Assembly: GCA_903876625.1 (NCBI GenBank)
Contig: CAIRAO010000443.1
Span: forward strand, 1 to 41,714
DNA from: an uncultured Gallionellaceae bacterium
GTDB taxonomy: Bacteria; Pseudomonadota; Gammaproteobacteria; Burkholderiales; Gallionellaceae
Direction: 5' to 3'
DNA length: 41,714 nucleotides
A program made the translations under genes and the position numbers. Shown here piece after piece: positions 8,324 through 16,356 of this stretch. Numbering within the stretch: the stretch's first letter is position 1; the number at the start of each line of letters is the position of its first letter. Below the pieces are notes generated by a model, which searched no databases, was not told the origin of the DNA, and was given only the letters and a program-made list of their open reading frames with translations.

Positions 8324-8358
8324 CCTTCTCCCAACGGGGGAAGGGTTGGGAAGGGGGA
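8324..8358 (+). repeat. G-rich dispersed repeat, direct copy
   Basis: CCTTCTCCCAACGGGGGAAG followed by GGTTGGGAAGGGGG. With the inverted copy 32 bases upstream it makes a large inverted pair between the RseC-family gene and the DUF269 gene. It may reduce readthrough or stabilise the upstream mRNA (inference). Confidence 0.8.
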
Positions 8359-8418
8359 AATGATTTCACCAATTAATGAATTCTTAAGCAATAGTCAATC
8401 AACCGAAGGAGTATCACC

Positions 8419-8880
8419 ATGAATCAAGTTGCAGAAACAGATCCGTTGTTGTCCACTGATTTCATCAAAGAGATGGTCAAGCAAATGCGCGCCATTGACA
8501 GTTATGGCACTTACGATGGCTGGCCTTCGGATCGTATCCTGGCGCCTTACGTGGTGACCAAAGAACAACGCCGTTCTATTCCGGTGATAGGTGATCCCGA
8601 CGAAATCATGTTGGCGCGCATCAAGGCTTTTTACAACGCGATCTCTTCGCTGATCGAAAAAGAATGCGGTCTGATGGCAGTGCCCAGCATCAACATTACG
8701 CATGAAGGATTCGGTCGTGCGCTGATTACAGTGGGTAAGTTGGTGGTGATGGACCGCACCCTGCGTGACGTGCATCGTTATGGCTATGAAAGCCTGTCCA
8801 AGATGAAAGACGAGGGCGACAAATTATTGTCAGTGGCGTTGGCTCTCGTGGGCAAGTTTCCGGAAGTCGCAGGCTTGTAA
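8419..8880 (+). CDS. NifX-associated nitrogen fixation protein (DUF269)
   Basis: A 153-residue cytosolic protein with the features of the DUF269 family (PF03270), nearly always found after nifX or near nifB. It has no known catalytic motif and is taken as an accessory of FeMo-cofactor assembly. AAGGAG lies seven bases before the ATG. The segment IDSYGTYDGWPSDRIL is a typical family stretch. It is preceded by the repeat-containing gap and followed at 23 bases by the DUF683 gene. Confidence 0.92.
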   Translation: MNQVAETDPLLSTDFIKEMVKQMRAIDSYGTYDGWPSDRILAPYVVTKEQRRSIPVIGDPDEIMLARIKAFYNAISSLIEKECGLMAVPSINITHEGFGRALITVGKLVVMDRTLRDVHRYGYESLSKMKDEGDKLLSVALALVGKFPEVAGL

Positions 8881-8903
8881 GGAGGGATCGTAAGGAGAGC
8901 ATG

Positions 8904-9122
8904 ATGACCGAAGAAGAATTGAAGGTTCTTGATAAAGACGTAAAAAGATTGAAACGAATCTCCAGCGAGTGGGCATCGCAGTTGCACGATTTAGTGGAAG
9001 ATAAATTACCCGCCGGGTATGAGCAGATACCTAACATTGCGCAGTCCACTTACGACGCCTGTCAGGCGTGGGCGGTTGCCAATGCAAAACTGGCGGCAGC
9101 ACAAAAAGAAATACAAGGATAA
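8904..9122 (+). CDS. Small nif-cluster protein (DUF683, CCE_0567-type)
   Basis: A 72-residue helical protein (MTEEELKVLDKDVKRLKRI) of the small DUF683 family, which forms helical hairpins and is encoded between the DUF269 gene and a ferredoxin in many nif clusters. Two ATGs are adjacent (8901 and 8904). The second is preferred because AAGGAG lies six bases before it. Its biochemical role is not established; some relatives bind metal or haem-like ligands, but nothing in this sequence shows that. Confidence 0.9.
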   Translation: MTEEELKVLDKDVKRLKRISSEWASQLHDLVEDKLPAGYEQIPNIAQSTYDACQAWAVANAKLAAAQKEIQG

Positions 9123-9132
9123 AAGGATAGCT

Positions 9133-9423
9133 ATGTCGAATATTACCGGCGTCACCCGAGGCGGCAAGCCTTACGAGCCCACCTTTGTAACTGCATTGAA
9201 TGCCGACAATTGTATCGGCTGTGGCCGCTGCTACAAGGTCTGTCCGCGCGAGGTTTTTGAACTGGTTGAGCGTGCCGAAGATGACCCGGCCTTCGACGAA
9301 GACGAAGATAACAGCATGGTCATGACCCTGGCAAATGCACAAGACTGTATTGGCTGCGGCTCCTGTGGTCGGGTTTGTCCGAAGCAGTGCCACACCCATT
9401 CACCACTTCCTGCCGGAGGCTGA
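9133..9423 (+). CDS. fdxB: Nif-specific ferredoxin III (2[4Fe-4S])
   Basis: A 96-residue ferredoxin with two cluster motifs: Cys27, 30, 33, 37 (CIGCGRCYKVCP) and Cys72, 75, 78, 82 (CIGCGSCGRVCP), plus an extra Cys86 in PKQCHTH. An acidic loop (about 49-59) lies between them, as in nitrogenase-linked FdxB. It probably supplies electrons for cofactor assembly or to nitrogenase reductase. AAGGAT precedes ATG 9133. The gene follows the DUF683 gene by ten bases. Confidence 0.94.
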   Translation: MSNITGVTRGGKPYEPTFVTALNADNCIGCGRCYKVCPREVFELVERAEDDPAFDEDEDNSMVMTLANAQDCIGCGSCGRVCPKQCHTHSPLPAGG

Positions 9424-9425
9424 GC

Positions 9426-9485
9426 ATGGCAAGACCGGCACAGGTAAAGAGGCTGATCGTATCATCAGATATATGGAAGAGGTAG
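9426..9485 (+). other. 19-codon leader-like ORF with strong ribosome site
   Basis: ATG 9426 is preceded by GGAGG at six bases, better than any other site nearby, yet its frame stops after 19 codons (MARPAQVKRLIVSSDIWKR). It overlaps ATG 9473 of the next gene in another frame. It may couple translation of that gene, or mark a frameshift near the 5' end of a longer gene. Confidence 0.4.
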
Positions 9486-9853
9486 CTGAAACCTGCCGGA
9501 TTCCCGTTGCGTTAGAGAAGGTCGCTCAGCGCATTGTGATCGCTTTGCGACAGGAGGCAGAAAAATATACTGCGGTCGGGGCTACGCCCAAAATCGCTAT
9601 GTCGGCTTTGCAATTTACCCGCGTCATTGACCCGGGAAATCAGCTACCAGGCTACGAAGGTGTGTGGCGAAATTCGCGTAATGCTCGTTGCGGCACACTG
9701 ACTTTTAATACCGACAATAGCTTTTTTGCCGAGTACGATTTGTTCTGTCCACACCCGCGCGATACACGCTGGTTCGTTGAGTCGGTAACGGCATGGGGGC
9801 GCGATGAAACATTGCGCTGTGAAGTGAAATTGATTCCAAGTATGGAGAAGTAG
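9473..9853 (+). CDS. Nif-operon protein of unknown function
   Basis: A 126-residue protein between fdxB and nifZ, not a family I can name. It has a helical N-terminal third (AQRIVIALRQEAEKY) and a strand-rich C-terminal part (CGTLTFNTDNSFFAEYDLFC, then WFVESVTAWG). Cysteines occur at three scattered points, with no cluster motif. The frame is open back to 9335, but ATG 9473 is the only good methionine and lacks a ribosome site. The strong site lies upstream before a short ORF in another frame, so either coupling or a small frameshift is possible. It is probably nitrogen-fixation related by position. Confidence 0.7.
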   Translation: MEEVAETCRIPVALEKVAQRIVIALRQEAEKYTAVGATPKIAMSALQFTRVIDPGNQLPGYEGVWRNSRNARCGTLTFNTDNSFFAEYDLFCPHPRDTRWFVESVTAWGRDETLRCEVKLIPSMEK

Positions 9854-9856
9854 GCG

Positions 9857-10129
9857 ATGAGTCGATTTCAAATGGGTGACATGGTCTTTGCTGCACAAGA
9901 TCTTTTCAATGAGCCTCTGGAACAAACTGGAGAGAGTAGCATTCCGGGTGTTGAACCCGGTGAATTACTGGCCGCGACAGGTACGCGTGGTGTGGTCGTA
10001 AATGTCGGACATGCACAGGAAATACCAGAAGAAGAAATTTATCTGGTGAGATTTGAAATAGATGCCGAAGGAAAGTTGGCAGAGCCGATTGGTTGTTTGA
10101 GTGACGAGTTGAGCGAAACGAAAAATTGA
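9857..10129 (+). CDS. nifZ: Nitrogenase maturation protein NifZ
   Basis: A 90-residue NifZ-family protein (PF04319). NifZ acts in forming the second P-cluster of NifDK in the cytosol. The family core is a small barrel with the pattern FQMGDMVFAAQDLFN, then GTRGVVVNVGH and EEEIYLVRFE. It starts three bases after the preceding stop and is the last gene of the rightward nif operon. The next gene is convergent. Confidence 0.93.
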   Translation: MSRFQMGDMVFAAQDLFNEPLEQTGESSIPGVEPGELLAATGTRGVVVNVGHAQEIPEEEIYLVRFEIDAEGKLAEPIGCLSDELSETKN

Positions 10130-10180
10130 GTTTTTCTTATGATGCCTACTTGTTTTCGATTCCAAAAGCCTTTATGGAAT

Positions 10181-11170
10181 TTACTTGAGCGCCTGCTCGA
10201 TCTCGTCGTGTAACGCTTCTGCGTCTTCAACTTGTAAACCCAGCGAAGCGGCAACCTGCGTGTTAACCATCACTTCAAACTCGCGGGGATATTGGGCTGG
10301 TGGCAAGATATGCGTCTCATTGAATTTAACAATCAGCTTTGCAGTCTGCGTTGCGATTTGAGCCGGTGTACTAAAAACGGCACAAAGTGCGCCAGCCTTG
10401 ACATACCCCGCTGAATATCCGATTAAAGGGATGCCTCTGCGATAGGTCGCCAGCAGAATGTTGCGTATAGTTGAATCGTTATAGATTTCTGCATCAGGCA
10501 ATGCAAGCAACATTTCGCTGCGCCCCAGCAAAAGTTCCTGTAGCGCAATTGGCAGAGTTTGGGTTTGGTCGACTTTTTGTTCTTGCAGCTTCAAGGAATA
10601 ATCTTTCAACTTCTGGTGTATTTCATCCAGTTCTTTTGAAACGTTTGTGTACAAAATGCCAACGTTGCGTTTGCCCGGCATGACGGCAGTAATAAGATGC
10701 AGTTGGCGTTGAACCGGCTGATTCAGATAAATGGCAGTCATACCCGGCGAAGTGATCCGGGCAGGAAAATCGTGCAACAATTTTTCGTGGCTGGTTTTTG
10801 TGAGCAGAACATTGATAACAGCCGGGGCCTTACTAGCGGCTAACTCTGTAGCCGCTTTAATTCCCACGCCTATTAGCAGTCCCGAATCGGGAACAGGTTG
10901 GGAAACGTCAATTACCTGATGAGAAATGTTAGTGTTGGAAAGAAGCCTGTCTAACGCATTGCTGTATTCTTCATAGAAGCCGTTTCTCTCACTTAAAACG
11001 ATGGTCACATTTGTGCGTTCGGGTGCCTCAGGAGAGCCGGCGCAGGCAAGACTGGATACACAAAACAGCGGCAAAAACCACCACTTCGCAGCTCGGCAAA
11101 TTTTACCGGCGAAACAAAGTACCGAGATAATTAACGCTATTATCCGGTTGAACTTTTTGACGGAATGCAT
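10181..11170 (-). CDS. ABC-type substrate-binding protein (PF04392-like)
   Basis: A 329-residue exported protein of the ABC_sub_bind family (TrpX-like). Two hydrophobic segments (about 8-23 and 30-44) precede the mature part, the second ending SSLACAGS, so export is by a long signal region. The mature domain shows the Rossmann-like two-lobe pattern (TNVTIVLSERNGFYEEY, then KRNVGILYTNVS, then RRGIPLIGYSAGYVKAGAL). No permease or ATPase lies nearby, so it may be a sensing or orphan binding protein. It is divergent from a TPR/beta-barrel outer-membrane gene and may share regulation or a substrate with it (inference). Confidence 0.8.
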   Translation of the reverse strand: MHSVKKFNRIIALIISVLCFAGKICRAAKWWFLPLFCVSSLACAGSPEAPERTNVTIVLSERNGFYEEYSNALDRLLSNTNISHQVIDVSQPVPDSGLLIGVGIKAATELAASKAPAVINVLLTKTSHEKLLHDFPARITSPGMTAIYLNQPVQRQLHLITAVMPGKRNVGILYTNVSKELDEIHQKLKDYSLKLQEQKVDQTQTLPIALQELLLGRSEMLLALPDAEIYNDSTIRNILLATYRRGIPLIGYSAGYVKAGALCAVFSTPAQIATQTAKLIVKFNETHILPPAQYPREFEVMVNTQVAASLGLQVEDAEALHDEIEQALK

Positions 11171-11517
11171 CCAGTTAAGTTTTGACTATTAATGTGCAAT
11201 CGTTTTTACGGGAAGCGAAAGATACTATAATTGTCTGAAAACCAACATAGACCATTTGGCCTATATCTATTGCTTAACTATCTAGATATATCTAGGGAAA
11301 CACCTAATAAGTCCCCTCTCCCCGAGGGAGAAATGCACACTTGATCGGCGCTTCCCTATATCTGTATCTGGGCGAGTTGATCGGCTGGCGGTCGTTGCAT
11401 TGGAAATGCCCAAAGTTTGCAACAACACAATTTCAGGTCAAATTACTCAAAAAAATCATCTTGTATTAATTAATTCGATTAATATTCGTCCATCTGCACT
11501 CTAACTCACTGCCTACT
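11171..11517. other. Intergenic region between the divergent binding-protein and OM-barrel genes
   Basis: It holds a perfect 14-bp palindrome CTAGATATATCTAG (11282-11295), a partial G-rich repeat (11313-11330), a TGT-N10-ACA match at 11232-11247 without a matching -24/-12 element, and two CCTATATCT boxes (near 11260 and 11355). These could be operator elements shared by the divergent genes. No coding region is apparent. Confidence 0.5.
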
Positions 11518-14500
11518 ATGAAATATTCGAGCTATTTTTGGTTATCTTTTGTTGGATTAAACATTCTGGCCGGAGCAGCACAGGCGGCAGATGAAGATGC
11601 CTTTCTGGGCAAGCTGCGCCAACCAACGGAACAAACTCTGGGGCAAGGCCACAGCGCGATCTGGACAATGCCGCTGGTCGCCACACAATATCAGCCCGTT
11701 AACCCGACACCCGCGATGCAAACGGCCTTGCAGGCACAAAGTGAAGCGCGTTTTCTGGATGCGCTTATCGTGCTCGAAAACGAAGACAAAAATATGCAAG
11801 CCGGTTCAGATACCGCAGCCGAACTGAATTTATTGCATGCCAGTTTTTTGCTGCAAGGCAATCAGTCCAGGCAGGCGATCAGCTTATTGACGCCTTTGCT
11901 GACCAACACCAAATATGCCGCGGATACTTTCGCGCTCACTGCCATGGCCCACCTGCAACAAGGGCAAAGAGAGCAAGCGCTGGAAGCGGCGAGTCACGCG
12001 CATATCAATAAAGGGGGTGTGCTTGCACATCTGGCGTTGACCTATGCTCTGCAAGGCATGGGCCGTTTGGAAGAAGCACGCTTGGAAATTCATAATTTTG
12101 ATTCTGGTAGTCTCTCGGCGATTTCGTTAGCTCGAGAAGCAGAAATTGCACTGACACTCAACCAACCTGATGCTGCCTATGCTCTGATTAATCAGGCGAA
12201 GCAAGTGGACGCCACGCATCCCTATGTGATCGCCGTGAGCGGTCTCACCTATTTGATCAACGACAAAGCCGCAGAAGCCAAGGCCGCGTTTTCGGTTGTC
12301 TTGCAGCGCGACTCCAAAGATGCCAAGGCTTTATTCGGCTTGGGTCTGGCCGAGATCAAGCTGGGCGATTTGCAGGCGGGACTGAAAAATCTGCAGGCGG
12401 CTAATGAATCCGATCCAAGTAGCGCATTGATCCTCACTTATCTTGGTCGCGTGCAACAACAACTCGGCCAAACCGCCGCAGCAAAAGAAAGCTGGCGCAG
12501 CGCCGAACAGGCAGACCCCAAAGATCCTGTACCTTATTTGTATCAGGCGCAGGCTGCATTACATGCCAACCAGCCGCTGGAGGCGCGAGACTACTTGCAG
12601 GAAGCACAAGCTCGTAGAGCGAATCGATCAGTTTACCGCGGTGACAATTTGCTCAAAGAAGACAATGAAATTTTGCAGGCGAATCTTTCTGAAGTTCAGC
12701 GGCAATTGGGTTTGGACAGCATCGCATTTCAAACTTTGTCCGATACAACCGGAGAAAAAAGTTCAGCCAACTTGAGAAATCAAGCAGATGTTTTGCAAGG
12801 GCAACGTTTTGGCGAATCGGCACGGCGTAGTTTGTTGCTGCAAAGTTTGTTCAACGACAAGCCTGGCAACTTACTTTCGTCCATGGACATTTATGGCGAC
12901 GGTGCAGGGCTCACCGGCGCAGTAGTTCCGCAACACGGTGCAGTCAGCGATCTCAATGCTTCACAGGCTAGCTATAACAATTACGACTCGTTGTTCACTC
13001 AACGTGCCACGCTGGTAGCCGATGCCACATCGGGCAGCCAAAATACCAATGGTGAACAAGTTCGGCTGGGCGTGGGTAACGACACGGTGGGCATCAGCCT
13101 CGCTGGCTTGCAATTCAAAACCGATGGTTTCGATTATCAAAATCCCGATTACGGTATTCCGTCAGGCCTGTTGCACCAGAATCTAGATAACAGTGTGGCG
13201 CAAGGCGTGGTGCAATGGCGACCGACCCAAGACACGCAGGCGTTTGTGTCTTACCAGAGCTTTAAATCCAACCATGGAGAAATTAGTCCGCCCGCAGATC
13301 CAAATTATTATGGGGTATATTATCAATATCAAGACACCAGCGGCATCACCCGAGTGGGACTGCGGCAAACCTTGGATGATGGCAGTGAATTGCGCGCCAT
13401 CTTCAGCCACCAGCAGTCCAGCCAAATAGAAAATAGGGAATGGGTGAGCGATTTCTTGCCAACGACCAATCCAAATTATAGCGGTCCGGGCAATACGATT
13501 GGCTATACCGCGCTGGACACAATCTTTGCCTACAATAACAGCAGCGAATCAACAACCGGTGAACTACAATATCGCCGCAGCGGTACGGATTATCTTTCTC
13601 AATGGGGCGTCAGCTCAACTCGCTCGCAGTTAGCCGAACAGCAATGGAGTACACCTCCAAATACGAATATCACCCACCAAGTCTATTTGGATTGGCAGCA
13701 TACGCTAAACCCGTATTGGCAACTGGAAGCGGGTTTGGGCTGGGGCGAATATGTTGTTCAGAGCTTAGCCTTAGATAACAGCGGAAATCTTGTCGACAAT
13801 AGTACGTATGTGCATGACTGGCTGCCAAAGCTGGGGCTGGTTTACACGCCGGATAACTCGATGCATGTGCGCCTTGCCGGTTGGAAAGGTCTGGATAGCG
13901 CAGCGGCTGGTGATGCCTCGTTGGCACCGGCTACGCTGGCAGGCTTCATGCTAAACCGCACCAACGATACCTATAAATTGGTGCGAGGAGTTGCGCTAGG
14001 TGCAGACAAACAACTGAATGCTGCATGGCTGCTGGAAGGCCACGCTCAGCGGCGCTGGACTGACTCTCCAGTATTCATTGATAATGCTACTCGTTTATCC
14101 CCAGAACATACTGACGAATCCCGATTGGCTTTACATTGGCAACCCGTTAATCAACCCTTGAATTTAACCGTCGCGTATGACGATGAATTCTACAATTATG
14201 ACGACAGCAAATTCTCTTCACAGCCTAATTCACTTCAGGAGCAACATTTGCGTTCGGCGCAAGTGGAATTGCGCTGGTTTGCAAATTCGCAATGGACGGC
14301 GAACATTGGTTATAGCCATAATCAACTCGCCGCCATTCAGCAATCTTCCGATATCAATCTTAACCCGATCCTGCTCGATGTTTCGCAGAGTTTCAATGAT
14401 GTAGATGCCAGCGTGAGTTGGAAATATAATAAGACAGGCACGCTGGATGCCGGTGTGCGCAATGCCGCCAACACGAGCATTTTACACACGGAACTTGATC

Positions 14501-14562
14501 CGTTAATTCCTCGCTTTAGTCAAGGGCGGCAGGTGTATGCAAAAGTTAAATTGAGTTGGTGA
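11518..14562 (+). CDS. Outer-membrane protein with TPR domain and C-terminal beta-barrel
   Basis: A 1014-residue protein with a signal peptide (cleavage after about residue 23, AAQAAD). Residues about 60-380 are TPR-like repeats (ALFGLGLAEIKLGDLQAGLK, then ALILTYLGRVQQQLGQ). From about 440 the sequence becomes rich in alternating aromatic strands and Asn/Gly turns and ends in KVKLSW, the aromatic C-terminus of outer-membrane barrels. PelB- and BcsC-type exporters have a periplasmic TPR part before a barrel in the same way, so export or uptake of a polymer or peptide is possible. No clear ribosome site precedes the ATG. A small exported Cys-rich protein follows and may be cargo or partner (inference). 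Confidence 0.8.
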   Translation: MKYSSYFWLSFVGLNILAGAAQAADEDAFLGKLRQPTEQTLGQGHSAIWTMPLVATQYQPVNPTPAMQTALQAQSEARFLDALIVLENEDKNMQAGSDTAAELNLLHASFLLQGNQSRQAISLLTPLLTNTKYAADTFALTAMAHLQQGQREQALEAASHAHINKGGVLAHLALTYALQGMGRLEEARLEIHNFDSGSLSAISLAREAEIALTLNQPDAAYALINQAKQVDATHPYVIAVSGLTYLINDKAAEAKAAFSVVLQRDSKDAKALFGLGLAEIKLGDLQAGLKNLQAANESDPSSALILTYLGRVQQQLGQTAAAKESWRSAEQADPKDPVPYLYQAQAALHANQPLEARDYLQEAQARRANRSVYRGDNLLKEDNEILQANLSEVQRQLGLDSIAFQTLSDTTGEKSSANLRNQADVLQGQRFGESARRSLLLQSLFNDKPGNLLSSMDIYGDGAGLTGAVVPQHGAVSDLNASQASYNNYDSLFTQRATLVADATSGSQNTNGEQVRLGVGNDTVGISLAGLQFKTDGFDYQNPDYGIPSGLLHQNLDNSVAQGVVQWRPTQDTQAFVSYQSFKSNHGEISPPADPNYYGVYYQYQDTSGITRVGLRQTLDDGSELRAIFSHQQSSQIENREWVSDFLPTTNPNYSGPGNTIGYTALDTIFAYNNSSESTTGELQYRRSGTDYLSQWGVSSTRSQLAEQQWSTPPNTNITHQVYLDWQHTLNPYWQLEAGLGWGEYVVQSLALDNSGNLVDNSTYVHDWLPKLGLVYTPDNSMHVRLAGWKGLDSAAAGDASLAPATLAGFMLNRTNDTYKLVRGVALGADKQLNAAWLLEGHAQRRWTDSPVFIDNATRLSPEHTDESRLALHWQPVNQPLNLTVAYDDEFYNYDDSKFSSQPNSLQEQHLRSAQVELRWFANSQWTANIGYSHNQLAAIQQSSDINLNPILLDVSQSFNDVDASVSWKYNKTGTLDAGVRNAANTSILHTELDPLIPRFSQGRQVYAKVKLSW

Positions 14563-14609
14563 TATTGTTTACGATGACACTATTTTTAAACACAAAGGAG
14601 AGTGAAACC

Positions 14610-14885
14610 ATGAAATACTTGTTGCTGTTGTTGGCTTTGATCGTCGTACCTGTCTGGGCAGCCGATGCCACACCTGCTGCCACATCTGGCGCGGCGACCG
14701 CAAGTACTTCTCCCGCACAAGCAACTCAACCCGCCACAAAAAAACCAGCTAAAAAGCACAAGAAAAAGAAGGCTGAGCTTCTCGCGTGTACATCCCAGAC
14801 TTGTAAAGGCAAGCTCGGATGTTACCAGTCTAAATGCGGCAGTGCTTGTACAGGCTGCCTGCTCGCCTCCGACCAAGCCAAGTAG
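14610..14885 (+). CDS. Small exported Lys- and Cys-rich protein
   Basis: A 91-residue protein with a clear signal peptide (MKYLLLLLALIVVPVWA, cleavage before AD). An Ala/Thr/Ser/Pro-rich linker follows, then a very basic stretch (KKPAKKHKKKK), then a 30-residue tail with six cysteines (ACTSQTC, GCYQSKC, SACTGC). AAGGAG precedes the ATG by nine bases. The tail could bind metal or form disulfides. The gene lies 47 bases after the OM-barrel gene and probably shares its mRNA. I do not recognise a family; it might be a cell-surface metal-binding protein or a secreted peptide. Confidence 0.75.
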   Translation: MKYLLLLLALIVVPVWAADATPAATSGAATASTSPAQATQPATKKPAKKHKKKKAELLACTSQTCKGKLGCYQSKCGSACTGCLLASDQAK

Positions 14886-14960
14886 TTAAGGTATCAATCT
14901 GACTGAACCGGCGCGGACACATGATGCCCTCTTTGCTTAGAGAGTTTGCCGTTCCATTTT

Positions 14961-15011
14961 GTAGGAGGCCGATTTATCGGGCGAAACAGGCCATCATCGC
15001 CCGATAAATCG
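14961..15011. repeat. REP-like palindromic element
   Basis: CGATTTATCGGGCG (14970-14983) and CGCCCGATAAATCG (14998-15011) form a perfect 14-bp stem with a 14-base loop, preceded by GTAGGAGGC. The layout (GTAGGAG then a palindrome) is like the REP elements of proteobacteria. It lies between convergent genes and could also terminate transcription, but no T-run follows on either side. Confidence 0.65.
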
Positions 15012-15057
15012 AACGCTTACGACGGAATTTATTTTTATTGGATTAAATAGGATGTAC

Positions 15058-15603
<546 letters not shown>

Positions 15604-15612
15604 TTAGCTTCT

Positions 15613-15644
15613 CTGCTGAATGTCGCAAAGGTGACATTCGGCAG
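15613..15644 (-). promoter_or_regulatory. Intercistronic hairpin before nifF
   Basis: CTGCTGAATGTC (15613-15624) and GACATTCGGCAG (15633-15644) pair over 12 bp with one mismatch. No T-run follows, so an RNA-processing or stabilising hairpin ahead of nifF is more likely than a terminator. Confidence 0.5.
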
Positions 15645-15660
15645 CAGATACGACAGAAAA

Positions 15661-16218
15661 TTAAACCGGGCCACGTCCGGCGCGTTTAAGTTCAACAGTG
15701 CGCGTCAGTGCTTCGTCGAAAGACACTTTATCGCCCTTGGGTTTGTAATCGGAAAGTGCTTTGTAAACGGTGACGATTTTTTGAGTCGCTGATTGGCCTT
15801 TAAAGTCTCCCTTATCCAGCGCGGCGATGTCGATCAGTTCGTTCCAGATCAGACCTTCCTGCATGCCGATTGCGGCAATACTCAAACCGCCCAGTTCGAT
15901 GACCAAAGGTTTATTAATATTCACGACGAACATGATGATACGCACGTCCTCAGCGAAGTCGGCTTGGTAGTAGTCCAGCACTTTGGTCAGCAAAGCGAGT
16001 TCGTCCAGGCTGCCGACATAGAGTTTGATTTTGTCGTTATCTGCAAGCACGATCGTGTTTTTGATGGTGTAGACAGGCGGCTTGCGGTGGCCGTGGGCAT
16101 CGCCCACTTCGCCCAATTCCAAAACCAGGTCTCCACGGTAAGCGGCTAAGCTTCCCTCGGATTCCTTGAAGTTCATATTGAATAACAGACCTTTTTGATC
16201 GTAAGCGTCGAATAGCAT
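15661..16218 (-). CDS. Conserved-looking protein of unknown function upstream of nifF
   Basis: A 185-residue soluble protein without signal peptide, cysteine or membrane segment. It is strand-rich at first (GDLVLELGEVG, then YTIKNTIVLADND, then IKLYVGS) with a later hydrophobic pair of strands (VRIIMFVVNIN, then KPLVIELGGLSI). AAGGTG precedes the ATG. It sits between an NmrA-like gene and nifF in one leftward unit, so a link to nitrogen fixation or redox control is possible. I do not recognise the family. Confidence 0.75.
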   Translation of the reverse strand: MLFDAYDQKGLLFNMNFKESEGSLAAYRGDLVLELGEVGDAHGHRKPPVYTIKNTIVLADNDKIKLYVGSLDELALLTKVLDYYQADFAEDVRIIMFVVNINKPLVIELGGLSIAAIGMQEGLIWNELIDIAALDKGDFKGQSATQKIVTVYKALSDYKPKGDKVSFDEALTRTVELKRAGRGPV

Positions 16219-16311
16219 GGGGCACCTTGTCGTATAAATGAAAGTGACTTAGGTTCAGCAATATCCGTACCAAGACGAAATCAAAGGACTCAGTTATTTC
16301 GTGAAGGCAAG

Positions 16312-16338
16312 TGAGATGGAAACCGGTACTCCATCTCA
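16312..16338 (-). promoter_or_regulatory. Intercistronic hairpin after the NmrA-like gene
   Basis: TGAGATGG (16312-16319) pairs perfectly with CCATCTCA (16331-16338). It lies 18 bp past the NmrA-like stop in the leftward unit and lacks a T-run, like the hairpin before nifF. Confidence 0.5.
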
Positions 16339-16356
16339 ATTACTTATTTTCTCAAA

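Noticed and set aside
11232-11247. TGT-N10-ACA match suggesting NifA control of the OM-barrel gene
   Set aside because: No sequence with GG and GC ten bases apart was found on either strand of this gap, so there is no -24/-12 promoter for it to act on.
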